In this document: one piece after another, positions 13,132 through 25,385 of the stretch
Layout of the letters: each line of letters begins with the position of its first letter
Position numbering within the stretch: the first letter of the stretch is position 1
Source of the DNA: Echinarachnius parma
Taxonomy: Eukaryota > Echinodermata > Echinoidea > Clypeasteroida > Echinarachniidae
Assembly (NCBI GenBank): GCA_037951105.1
Contig: JBAMJV010002989.1
Span: forward strand, 1 to 64,000
Length of the DNA: 64,000 bases
Direction: 5' to 3'
Position numbers and translations under genes: made by a program
The notes under the pieces: generated by a model
Database searches by the model: none
Told to the model about the DNA's origin: nothing
The model's input: only the letters and a program-made list of their open reading frames with translations

Positions 13132-14818
13132 TTAATTTTTGAGGGAGTTTGCAGGCACTTACGCAACTCTCTTGCATTATTGTATGAGTTATTTGCGTTT
13201 TGGATTAAATAATTTGTAAAGGTCTATACCAAATGTTTACTTATAAAAGATTATATTCGGCTTGGTTTATGTTACCTTTTGTTATTTTCTTAGTTACTTT
13301 CGCTGTAATAAAAAACACTTGGCTTTCAGTGTCTATTCAGTATATATGCAACGTCGTGTTTTGTCTATATTCTAAACCACTATCTCGAGAACATTTTACG
13401 ACGGGATACAGTAAATGGGAAATACAATGCGAAAACAAATGATCTATATGGAAAAAGAAACATTCACATGGATGTATACGAGTCTGCCTATACCGACTCG
13501 ACAATTGGATCGCGGGAGCAATATTCGTCTTCGATTTATTCCCAAGCATTTTGTTGAACCGGCGAGGGGGACCTAGAATGCATTATTACACCCCTGGTCA
13601 CGTGACCGACCCCCTTATAGATTGAATTATACGTACATTGATTACCGCAAGGAAATTTGATTATCAGATATTGCATTAACTCCACCGTACTATCCACAGT
13701 GGTAGAGGCCAGTGGCCAACCTTTTGATTAAATTCAATGCTTGTGTGCACTCTGGAATTCCGACGCAAATCGATGGATGCAGGCTCTCAAAAACGCAATC
13801 TATGCGGAAAGGGGAAGCTATTTGGCGGAATGGCGGCTAAATTTATCATATTGAATTCATGAGTCAATTGTTTTTCTGCTTCTTTTTTTTTTCCAGTGTG
13901 GGTAGACCCATAGATAGCTACAAGTAGACCTTTATATGATTTATGAATTTGCCTTCTGTCGGATATTTGATTGTCGACATTTGCCCAGCAAGTGCAACTA
14001 TAATTCTTTATATCGCTGATCTAAAATCATGCAGTTCAAAACAAAATTCTTTATTTCAAAATGGGAAGTTCTTTCAGTATTCACATGTTTTTTTTTACCG
14101 ACACTCATCTGTTTTCCGCTGTAACAAGCAAATTATTGTATACATGTCAATGTTCATACTGTTTTTGCTTTGTTTGCTTTGTTTGCTTTGTTTTGTTTTC
14201 TTCGATTGTTTGCACAGGTAATATTTGGGGGATTTCCCTTCCAGAACGTTTGGTTAATTTTAATTCTGGTGAGCACTCCAATTCATCCGCAGTCGGAGAA
14301 GCATGCCGATTCTGAGAAACGCAATATTGTTTTGTTTTAATTGGAAGGTATTATTTTGAGCATACCTCGATTCAGAGCAAACTATTGTGTGACTTTCATT
14401 GTTGTTTTTCTTGTGTAATTTTTGTCCACTGTTAAAAACAAATAACCACAGTAAATGAATTAATTTTACTACAAAATAGTGATCCATGAACCTTTCAATA
14501 AAGAATCCACCGTTCTTATACGATTTTCGAGAAGCATATTGCATCAAGAAGAGTAGCCCTATATATGCGATGAATATGTACATCTCTCAAATTTCCTAAA
14601 GATTGCTCAGTGGCGGCCCCAATGACGCATGGAAGGTATTTCCCCGGTGTAATGATGTGCCGCAGCCCCCCCCCCCCCCCACCCCCCCCCCCCACCTTCC
14701 CAGAACTTGTTCTTGCTTTTCTTCGGTTTAATAATGGAAAGTATATATAACTCAATAACTCAAGTTATTTTTATTTTTCATCTACGTCTTTGTTAGCTGG
14801 TTGTGGACAGTACACGAA
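13132..14818. other. No recognised gene; C runs at 14667-14692
   Basis: Only chance frames. Contains a TTTGC run (14166-14195) and poly-C blocks interrupted by A. Confidence 0.6.
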
Positions 14819-14998
14819 GAGCTAAGTTCCAAAAGGCGCTAAATCCACTTTCCATACAAATTGAATTAACGACATCAGTAATAAGCTATACGTAGCTATA
14901 TCTGGAAATCCAAATTCGTGACAAATTATACACCCAAAATCAAAAATCAAAAACCTGCCTTTGAAAAGGTGGATCTAGCGCCTTTTGGAACTCAGCTC
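14819..14998. mobile_element. MITE, GAGCTTAGTTCCAAAAGGCG family
   Basis: Left GAGCTAAGTTCCAAAAGGCG and right CGCCTTTTGGAACTCAGCTC are inverted; about 180 bases. Other members are at 39104, 46873 and 50985, with a damaged copy at 41893. Confidence 0.88.
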
Positions 14999-16794
14999 TT
15001 CATTATGAACACTACTGTCTTGCTCACGCCAATTTACCCCCCCCCCCCCCCCCTCCCTCCCTCTCCTCCAACGCGAGGTACTCTCAGTGTCCCTCACTTT
15101 TTAAATTCTGGTGCAACCTCTGACTTTAAGTTTGGTTTGCATTTAATTTATTATATCATTTCATATTCCAGAAAGGTTACTAACTGTCGTATATATACGA
15201 ACCAAGAAGGCAAGGACGGGCATTGTAACTGAGGCCAATACACTAGACAAAAATATGTCACAAGTACGTTGCACAAGAATTATTCCAGTAGCTGTTCTAT
15301 GAATATCTTCTACCCTGCATGCATAGGGTAGCCACATCTTAACCGTTTACATGCTAGAATGTAGATTGCTTCGGTTCGTTATACAAAGCATTCACGTATG
15401 ATTTTGCTCAGCCTACAGTGGCAATGTAAGACTTAAAGTGAACGCTGCAGGAAGAATATCGTATGTACACACCGAGAAAATTACTTATCGATACGCGATG
15501 TTGTGTCTTATGGTATACGCAGTCTACTGCGTGACATGCAAGATTCAAGATACATTCGATTCCACGGTTAACGGTTGCAATTGTAATACTTGGTAAGGTG
15601 CCCACAAATCAATGTCATATAATAAAGAAGGCATACAAAATACAACCCTCATATACATGATAGAGTTATACAAAACATAACAAATATATGAATAACAGAA
15701 CATGCTTCATATATACACCTAAGTTAAAGAAAAATAATACACATAGAGAATACAAATGCATAATTGACTAGAGTCAAACCAGTGTAAAGTGACCATCAGT
15801 GGCCACTGTGGACAGATTACCTTCAAAGACAGATTGTATAACATTGTTTTTATCTGCAGTGATTACTTTTGGTGGCCACTATAGGTTGGCTGGTATAGAT
15901 AGGTAATCACTAAGCCATGTTAGATAATATCACATGAATGTTAACTACTACAACGCAAGATCTAGAATGTAGCTTTAACTATTGAACGGTTGTCTGGTAG
16001 CGAGTTTTAATAATCCCCCGGTGTTTTCCAATAACCAACCCCATGGTTCAGCGGGATTGGAAGCCGAGCCTTGAGGCCCGGACGCAGCGAGGGGAACATT
16101 ACGACGCAAATAATTACCGCACTGTACGCATGGTACGTGGGCTATTCATCCTTTAGGTCAATGAACATGATCGGTGGAAATGCTGGTAATATATAGCTTG
16201 AAATTGGCAATTGGAATGAAACTACCCTGCTTAAAACTTTCTTAAATGAATGATAATACCTGATAAATTGATGGTTGTTAAATTACAATTGTATAAATGC
16301 ACGGTCGGAGTCTGAGAATATTTGTTTAATACCAACATCCCTGTCCATTACTTGGTACTTGGTAGTTTAATCCTCCAAAATACTCCATTGGAGTTTTAAC
16401 TGGAGGTGGGTCCGGCCGAGAGAGTGGTTAGCCCCTAAGGACAGAAGGGTCTTTAGCAAGCGCATTCTGGAATGTATGAAGTGAGGGCTGGTTTACTGTA
16501 TATTGAAGTAGCTTATTCCATTCAGTGGTTGTACGGACGAAAAATTGGAATGAAAAGGTCGTTAAACTACCCGCTTACCATTTTGTAGTGCAGTCTTCTT
16601 ATACAAATATAATGTTAGTTTCTTTAATATTGTCTCGCTTCTAAGCTGCCAGGTTGAATATAATTCGTTCTAGAACGCCCACCCGTTGCCACCGAGCGTA
16701 AAAGGAAACACTACCACCTTTACTGACATATTTACGGCATGTAATAGGGCAACTTGAATAATCTGATTGAAATGTTTATTGCATAAACTTAAAC
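14999..16794. other. No recognised gene; C run at 15040
   Basis: Mostly unique-looking. A GC-richer stretch near 16010-16100 (CCGAGCCTTGAGGCCCGGAC) forms short inverted matches but has no clear limits. Confidence 0.55.
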
Positions 16795-17192
16795 TTTAAA
16801 GGGATCTAGTAACATTGTTAAAATTAATTAAATTTAATTAGAACTCTATAAAGCAGTTCTCAAATACCTCATCGTAGTCATATTTCAAGATACAAAGCAT
16901 GTAAGTTAAAACCGGTTCCGGTTTTTCAAATTTCCATTTCGTTATAAAGATATGAGTGATTGAAGTGTGCGAATATGAACTTCTCTAGGGGTAAATTTGT
17001 GTACGAAATAAGTGCAATACGTTAGTGAATATGAGCTTATTAATCTGTCACATGACACTCATTTAGCATGAAATGTCCACTCATCATTGTTCAGTGGACA
17101 TATCGGATCACAGAAATACATATTGTTTTCAACTCTTCGTCAGATTTTGCACGAGTCAAGTCATGTCAACAAAGTTTCTAGATCCCTTTAAA
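16795..17192. mobile_element. TIR element, TTTAAAGGGATCTAGTAAC family (copy 1)
   Basis: Left TTTAAAGGGATCTAGTAACA, right GTTTCTAGATCCCTTTAAA. About 398 bases. It shares its terminal TTTAAA with the next element. Confidence 0.88.
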
Positions 17193-17574
17193 GGGACTTA
17201 GTAACATTGTCCAAATCCTCAAAATAAAATTTTCATTCTAGCGGTTCCCTTATACCTTGTTGTGTTCGTATTAACAATAAAATCATGGGACAGGTTTCGT
17301 TTTTTTCAAATTTCCCTTTCGTTACAAAGATATGTATGATTGAAGTATTCAGATAAGAAAAACTCCGGGCGAGTTTTTCTTCCGTGTACAAAGTGAGTGC
17401 AGTGAGTTACTGAATATCACTTTGCATTTTCGCTCATTACTTGGCCATACAATGTCCATTTGACTTGAAATTTTCACACAATACCCTGTGGACATATGAG
17501 ATAACAACAATATACATTGCATCAACCATTCATCACTTTTTGCACATGTCAACAAAGTTACTAGATCCCTTTAA
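17187..17574. mobile_element. TIR element, TTTAAAGGGATCTAGTAAC family (copy 2, tandem)
   Basis: Same family and orientation, directly abutting copy 1. Ends GTCAACAAAGTTACTAGATC CCTTTAA. Interior matches copy 1 (AAATTTCCCTTTCGTTACAA, GTGGACATAT). Confidence 0.88.
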
Positions 17575-18443
17575 CGGTTATAGTTCACTCAGATAATGTT
17601 TTCGTTAGCCGTGTACGGGGTTATTTATTAATATGGCGCCACTACAAAACACTAACACAATTCAGAATTATAACAATCTGATTATCCAAACTAGACCTAC
17701 TTAATTCGTATAATGCATTCTTACAAGTAGGTCAATGGCGTAAGTCTAGTATATAAACGGACGAGAGCAAGTTTAATCATGATGTTATGCAACATCTAAA
17801 GCAGTTGCAAACGAGAGTCACCTAGAGTGGTAATCATTTGGTCTCCATGCCAATCAATGTAGGTAGACGGTGTTACAAATATCTTGAATTTAATCACAGG
17901 GCTATACTGTTTATTTGTATACGTATATATAACATGGAAATAAAGAAACAGGGGCAGTATTGGTCTTATAGTCTCAATGCATTGATTTGAGGTAACGCAA
18001 TCTGAGGACAGATCAGGGCAGATGCGGATGTAATTATGTACACATGCTAGTGATTTTGAGTTATCGTATGTGGCTCTGGTTTTTTTAAAGGTGCCAAAAG
18101 GCTTAATGGCACTTTGAGGGCCTGTATTTTTAAAAACATACTGAACTGAAAACTTATTTTTGTATTTTCTTATAGCATCCACCTAGATTGATCTCCCATA
18201 CCTTAACGAAAATATTTGGACTTCCCTTTATATAGGTCAGATAACCCTAAAGGGCCAATTGTTAACGGAAATTTGTCAACCAAAAATGGGTTCAATTATG
18301 TTCAGGTATAAAAAAACACTAACAGATTTTTTTGTTTTTTTATTTGTTAATAATTATGAACGAGTGTGAGTTAAACTTTCAGAAAATTAACGGCGCTTAA
18401 TATGTAAAGTAATATTTTGACAGTACAATGCCATCAAAATTGG
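17575..18443. other. No recognised gene
   Basis: A 128-codon minus-strand frame at 17796-18182 has no family resemblance and no splice context I trust. Confidence 0.5.
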
Positions 18444-21014
18444 TGTTTCGGACGTTACATCCTCCGTTAACAATTTAACCCCTCATTACCCCTACCAGTA
18501 CCATAATTTATTGAAATGATATCAGTATGAAAATTGAACTAACAGTTTCCTCATCATATTGCCTAAAAGGGAAATGACTGATTTCTTAAGCCAGCGATTA
18601 AAAAAAAAAAAAACATGAAATGCACACATGCTCTCATTTTCCGTTAACAATTTTGTAACGTCCGAAACAATATTTCTTTAGAAATAATTTTTAAAAGGGG
18701 GATAACACAAACAATTATTTATCTCAGTTTTGAAGAGACTTGATGTACCCTCCCAACACAGAAAAAAATAATGTAATAGCTTATTGCGTTATGATTATAT
18801 ATTCAAAATTAACTTTCCGTTAACATTTGTAACGTCCGAAACAAATGTAACGTCCGAAACAAAAAATGTAACTTATAAGCTCATAAGTCACAGGAAAGGG
18901 CACATTATATGAATCAATCATCATAATATAAAATAATATTCATTTTTAAACAAATTTACACATGAATTGGGTAATTAATTGCCGAAACAAATGTTTGAGA
19001 TCAACCAATGTAAACAAATGTGTTTCGGACGTTACATGGGGTAATTGTTAACACAAAATTGATATTTTAGTGCATTTATTTTCAAAATGATAATAAATGG
19101 TTATTATTATTCATTTAGATCATGTAAATGAAACATAATCATCAAAATACATGATGCTTTAACAACATTTAGATGCTTAGTCTGCCCCAAATCCACATTT
19201 TCACCAATTTTTCATCGATTTTTCTCAGCTAATTTGTAACCACTAAAGTTTTACAAGACACTTGATACAGTGAATGATATGACTAATCTACTTGGAACAA
19301 TAACCTTTCTTTTGTGGAACTGAAACACTACCTGCTGCAACAACTCCTGTATTTTGTTTACCATTTACAGAATCTTTTGTATGGTATTGTGAGCTTGTTT
19401 CGGACGTTACAAAATGGTGTTAACACACATTTTGATTGCACAAAAAATTCAATTTGGAACATTTAAAAAAGTATTATCTACATGTTTCATGATCTATATG
19501 CTTCCTGCTCTAGCAAAAGTGTTTTGAAAAATAAATGATCAGTTATTTGTCTCTGGGAAGGAACTTTTATTTAAAAATGTGAGGAATTGCTATTTTTGCC
19601 CCATAATTGTTCATGTTGTAAAGTACACAGAACTACATGTATACTGATTTTGTTTTTTGTATCACATCAAATGCATTATTAGGTTGATTCCCTTTATAAT
19701 GTTCTATAAGACACAAATGTTAAGTCTCTGTTTCATTATTCATTTAGTGGAAATATAGATATTTTCATTAACAAAGCCTTTTAGTGGTATACAAAAGTAC
19801 AGTATAACTATGCTATATTTACTCTTCTGATATCATTCATTAGTTGCAAAAATACTTGATAAGAAGAAAATAATCTGCGCTGATCCACATGTTTTACTGA
19901 CAATAATTACAATGTTAATCATTTGTATTTTAAAAATCCACATGTTAAAACAAAAGTTAGTTTTGAAATACTATATGGCATATGCCATGTAAACTATCTA
20001 TAGGTACATGTACACCAAGATAATTCCTTATCTTATTCTTAAGACAATTTCCAGAACATTACTGGTTTATGATCAATTACATTTTTGTGCAAGTCAACTA
20101 TCTTTGAAAAATATAACCATATCTGCTGGAACAAATATAATTTCTTGACCGTAACCGTATGTGGTACATACAAGTGTACTGTACATGTGCCATTATAACT
20201 TGAATTTGAGGTTTTGCTAATATCATATTGATCAGTAATGCATTTCTGACAGTTATTCTAATTTTCGATAATAGTTTGATAAAATTAGTTTGAGCTTCAT
20301 ATTTTATCAAAATAAGAAAATGGAAAATTTAAATCATATACAATGTATGTCATTGTACAATACATATCTTTTATCTTTTGTAAAATGATGAAGGAAACTC
20401 TGGAAAGTCACATCGATCATCCTTTGACTGTATATAATAACAGTTTCTAATTGCATGTAATATTTGTACAAAATCTTGGATTTTGTCTATCAATATGGAC
20501 TTCATTCACTATCCCTTTCGTTGGGAGTTCAATTAATGCACATATTTATGGGTTTTGCTTGCAAAATCATGCAAACAAAGCGAGTTAAGATGTTTTGAAA
20601 CTTGATGTTAACAGAATGTAACGTCCGAAACAAAATAGGGTATGTCATAACATAATGCAACTTTGCTACAATAAATTTTAGATCACAATTCTCAAATTGT
20701 AGTTATTGTAGTACTAGGTACTTCATAATTTCACTAAAACCCTTAAAATTGTCTCTACTTTGGAGATCTGAACATAATTATAGATAAATCAAATTTACAT
20801 GTACTGTAATGTATAATGTCATATATGGTTGATAGAAGACCCCTTTCTGTGCTATGAAGTTAATTTGACCATTTCAAAGAAGAATTTGGATAGATTTACA
20901 TCTAATCATATACTTTCTCTATTTAAATATTCCAAAACAGCAAAGATTTAAACCACAACTGGTCATAGAAGTGTGAAAAATGGTAAATGTTAACAATATG
21001 TAACGTCCGAAACA
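18444..21014. repeat. Dispersed 16-base motif array (TGTAACGTCCGAAACA, 8 copies)
   Basis: Exact copies at 18654, 18828, 18846, 20617 and 20999 on + and at 18444-18459, 19021-19036 and 19396-19411 on -. Seven of eight have GTTAAC 3-10 bases from the TGTAAC end, always on that side: 18466, 18643, 18819, 19047, 19419, 20607 and 20989. The intervening sequence is AT-rich and not obviously repeated. I see no ORF above 70 codons, no TIR and no gene. It could be a long non-autonomous element with protein-binding sites, or a cis-regulatory cluster. Confidence 0.85.
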
Positions 21015-22369
21015 CATACAAGAATTAAATTTGAATTTTTTTTGCAAGTGTCTTGCTCCAGTTTTATATCATGTAAATATGTCCTATCATGTATTGTTTC
21101 CATACAATAAGTTTGAACCAACAACAGTAACAAAAATTTGCATTATAAAAACTTCAAATTGCAAAATCCAAATTTTAAGGCTATTTTTCACTTTAAAATG
21201 ACATAAAAACTAAAATTTAAGAAACAGAAGCCCCCAAAATGGCACACATGATGTCAGAAGCCCACTTTAATTATTTGTATTATTTGTAATGCCATTTGGA
21301 ATAATACGATTTTAGTATGGCAATGTGAAAATGTATCATATTTTTCTTTTAAATATAGGAAATCCTAAATGTTCATAGATATTTTGCAGAATTGGGGATA
21401 GATTAAGCCCAGATATTTATATTTCACGAAAATATAAGTTGTGTCAATGTTAAAAAAACATGTTTGAAGTTAGTTCACTTAATTTCAATTTTGACCATGT
21501 TGGTTGACACATTTGGCATCTTTAAAAAAACCAGTGCCATGTTTAAAGCGTCAGGAGTATATAAGTCGCCACTATCACATGTATTAGTATTATTGCTATT
21601 ATTGATAATATCAAGTCTCGTGTTTTGTATTATGATAATAGGTTGTATTGGCAATACAATTTGCGTCCAGTTCGGTCGGACGGAACAATTAAACCTAACG
21701 TTTGATTATAATGATCTTCCACATAAATTTGGGCAATATTAACGGAATTTACTCTAAACTTTATATTGATACAAATATTTGCAAACAGTATAGTTTCAAT
21801 GTTTGTAGTGCTGATAACTCTTCTCTAGCTTTAATACTATTCTGACTCTGAAGGTTGAAAGTATTCATGGATATTTTTAGGTCATAATAATTGATGATAC
21901 AGATTTATTGATATAAATACAATTAAATTGATCCTAACAAAACGATTGCGATGTATACATTTCTGTTTGCAAGTCAATGGGCGCCATGTATGCGGGTTAT
22001 TATAATTAGCCTAATGATACAATTGAATCGTATGTCTCTCTTGTTGATGTAAGTCCACAACTCCGTCGAAAAAAATATTATGAGAAGAAATGTTCGAATA
22101 GATGTGAAGACTCTTTGAACAAATAATCTTTGATGATCATGAAAATAGTTATGTCACTTCATTTCATCTGACCATGACAATTACCATTTAAGACGTTGTG
22201 TTTGGAATGATTGGCGACAAAAGAGTTAAATAATTTGTTTTATGATAGAACTCCACCAACAAAGTTCGGCATACGGAATTAAATCTTAGGTTTATCATAA
22301 AAACAATTGTTCAGACTTGTCAACGACTTCAAACAGCTCTTGTCTACATCTTGCTAATCTCATTAACAA
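21015..22369. other. No recognised gene
   Basis: AT-rich. A 92-codon frame at 21464-21742 contains a hydrophobic run (VLVLLLLLIISSLVFCIMII) that could be a membrane segment, but nothing else supports it. Confidence 0.55.
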
Positions 22370-22900
22370 CATTGAGTGGTATTGCATACGTCATTTTAAT
22401 ATTTATATTCTTGAACACATTGTCACATTAAAAATGTACATTCTTCTTTACGCATATGATATCAATGTCATTTTAATTAATAACATTCTTGTAAGTAATA
22501 TGATCACCAACGTCATTTTAATGTACATTCTCATACCGTACACAATGTGACATATATCCATCGACGTCATTATTATTGACATTCTTCCGCATTCGCATTA
22601 ACGTCATTTTAATTTACATTCTTGAACGTGACATACATCATACACTAATGTTATTTTAATGTACATTCTTGTAAGTTATATGACATACGCAAACCTACGT
22701 CATTTTAATTAAAACTCTTTCAATGCACCCCAACGTCATTGTAATTTATCTTCTGGTACATAATTACTACATTGTCATTTCAATTCATATTCTCTTACAG
22801 ATTATCTTATTCTCTTACACATTGTGACATACGCGCACCAACTTCATATGTATTTACATTCTTCTGCACATTGTGATATACGCACAGCCAGCTAACTTTT
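22370..22900 (+). repeat. Degenerate tandem repeat (ACGTCATTTTAATTTACATTCT units)
   Basis: Units such as ACGTCATTTTAATGTACATT followed by CTT and a variable CACATTGTGACATACGCA part recur about eight to ten times with a 50-80-base period; a fainter continuation reaches about 23080. Confidence 0.85.
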
Positions 22901-23171
22901 ACGTACCTTTTTTAAAAATACAAATGTACATGTATTTCAGACATAGGCAAGTCGTCAATAATTGAATTCAGTAGCATACCAACAGTATAGAGTATATTCT
23001 GTAAATGTAAACATTGTGACCAATGCACAGATCTACGTCATTTTAATTTAAAATGATCCGCATGTTGTGACATACACATCCCACCAGCCTTGAAACATAA
23101 TAGCTTCCGATAAGAACATACCGCTGTGCACAGTTTGAATTCATTACATGTTTCCCCCTCCTGTTATTCAA

Positions 23172-23255
23172 GAACCACGTGACGGCGAGACGATGTATAA
23201 TTGGTAGACTAATAACCACGTGACGGCGAGTTGATGTATAATTGGTAAACTAATT
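23172..23255 (+). repeat. Tandem duplication of about 41 bp
   Basis: AACCACGTGACGGCGAG.. GATGTATAATTGGTA.ACTAAT occurs twice in direct succession. Confidence 0.9.
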
Positions 23256-23419
23256 TGTTTGTGATGGGTGGGCCAACACAGATAACGTCAAATGTAATGT
23301 GATTCTCGAGAGCTGATATCACAGTTTTTATTTAGCTCGTTACACAATCTCCTGACATTAAGATATACACAAGGAAACACGAACATGGTCAACAAATTAC
23401 ATTGAGAGGATCAACTTGA

Positions 23420-23603
23420 ATCCACACATGCACACTCACACAGATACGTCATATATTTTACTGGGGATGCACATACACATAGGTAAACACATCACATACC
23501 AGTATACACATAAATCAACTACACATAAACACGAATACGCGCACAAACAGATGCCACACACAGGCAAATACACTCGCACGAAGGCACACCCACACGCAAA
23601 CAC

Positions 23604-23644
<41 letters not shown>

Positions 23645-23680
23645 CACTCATACAAACACGCACAAACACATTATTCACAG
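23420..23680. repeat. CA-rich simple sequence
   Basis: Interrupted CA/ACAT repeats, purest at about 23601-23647. A related (CA/CG) stretch lies at 24188-24292. Open frames over them are repeat artefacts. Confidence 0.9.
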
Positions 23681-24440
23681 TTCTTACAAACAAACGCTGT
23701 GCAAGAATTCGAACATCAAGCCTCGCATGATTGATGATGAGTGCACGGAACGACAGCCATGATTCGTTTTTTTACGACCGAAAGTCAAACCTCATGTATT
23801 ATTTTTACATCAAACCCGGTAACAAAATGTGGAAAATAGATTGTAACAATAATTTAAAAACCGTGCTCTAGTGTGTTCTTGTTTAATCAATCAATTAATG
23901 TACTATTTCGTTTTGTTAATGTATACTATATACGATGATAATTTTTTAATATTTTTTATGTTATATTATCACTTAAGTGCCGCTTAAATAATTTCTGTTA
24001 GCGATTTATGATGAACAAAAAGAAAAGAAACCAGGTATAGCTATAAAACTCAACATGTGATCACTAAATAGAAAAAGACGAAATCTTTAAAAAATATATA
24101 TACAAAATATCCGCAAAAACCCATTGAAACTAAATTTGGACTTTTTTTTACATTTGTCATTTTTGTGATTAAGGGAAGTGCTTTTTTCACACACGCACGC
24201 ACGCATTCACACACACACACATATGCACACGCACGCATAAACATTCATACGCACACGCACGCACACACACGTACACACTAACGAATAAACACACATGTTG
24301 CCCTGGGCTATGTGAAATTGGACCTTTCCAATCGGTTAATTGCGATAGGTCGACGTAAACCTGAGTGCAGGATCTAAAGCTACATTGCTTTTAGTTATGT
24401 TCAATTTGACAGATGAGTTTAAAGTTCTATAGATGATTAA

Positions 24441-25128
24441 AGTGATGTAGTAACTTTGTTAACATACTGTGCAAACACTGATGAAGGGTTGATTAAATGT
24501 GTATCTCTGTGATCTGATATACAGTGTGAGTCAAATAAAACGAAACCGGGCTTTAATAGCTTATGAAGCAACAATTCTAAACATATACATGTTGATATTG
24601 GTATCATGTTAAAGCTTAGGAAATTGAGTTTAAAATGATACATCATACACTCTGATCACTTCACGCTTCACCGAACGCGACCTAATTATCCAAAGTCATG
24701 CAAAAATTACCCGTGTCCAAGTTTGTAACGTTCTTGTTTCGTGAATGGTTGCATCTGTTGGCTGATTTTCAAAGATAATTTTATCTTACATGTCCTATTG
24801 ACGGCCCCATGCCTTCAAAAAGTGTGGTTGCTGATGAGAGGAGGGTGGGGGGACCCCTTCCACCTTGATAAACATGAAAAACGCTGGCAACCAGCTGGTA
24901 TTTTGTTTTGATTCGCCAAAGGATATTCTTGAAGTGTTATTTTGAAACAACGGTAAACAGACGTATCCATTCATGATAGAACAAGACAACAGCAATTTCC
25001 CAAGCTTTAACATGATACCAATATCAACATATATATGTTTAGAATTTTGGATTTATAAGTTATCAAAGTCCGGTTTCGTTTTTTTTTACAGATTGTAGAT
25101 TTGTTCTGTTACAAGATCCCTTGAATGT
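24441..25128. mobile_element. GGGATCTAGTAAC-family element split by a nested element
   Basis: The left part (AAAGTGATGTAGTAACTTTG, then TGATGAAGGGTTGATTAAAT and GTGATCTGATAT) and the right end (TTACAAGATCCCTTGA) match the family; the 24522-25091 element sits between them. Confidence 0.6.
24522..25091. mobile_element. Foldback TIR element nested in a GGGATCTAG-family copy
   Basis: Long TIRs: AAAACGAAACCGGGCTTTAA on the left against AAAGTCCGGTTTCGTTTT on the right, extending through AACATATACATGTTGATATT / AATATCAACATATATATGTT and TTTAAAGC / GCTTTAAC. About 570 bases, arms about 110. Confidence 0.8.
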
Positions 25129-25287
25129 ACACATGTATAAAGGCGAACGTGTCACTATTTTGTTGAGAATTATGTAATGTAGCTGTCCCATTTCTTTAGC
25201 TTTTATCGATAATTGTTTTCAGCTTTGCATCTTGTCTTTAAGTTCTCGAAGTGTATGTTGACATATCACGATCTTCACGCAACCAGC

Positions 25288-25385
25288 AAGGTGTTTCACT
25301 AAGCTTTGAAATCTATTTTAGGATAGATTCTAAGTGGTTAAAAAGATGCTAAAATGTATTATAGTGTGTAGTGAAACACCCCCTT
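25288..25385. mobile_element. Very short TIR element, GGTGTTTCACTA ends
   Basis: About 98 bases bounded by AAGGTGTTTCACTA and TAGTGAAACACCCCCTT, with an inner ATCTATTTTAGGATAGAT palindrome. The GTGTTTCAC end resembles that of 12806-13131. Confidence 0.7.

Noticed and set aside
21464..21742. 92-codon frame with a hydrophobic segment
   Set aside because: AT-rich DNA makes hydrophobic runs by chance; no signal peptide, no homology, no neighbours.
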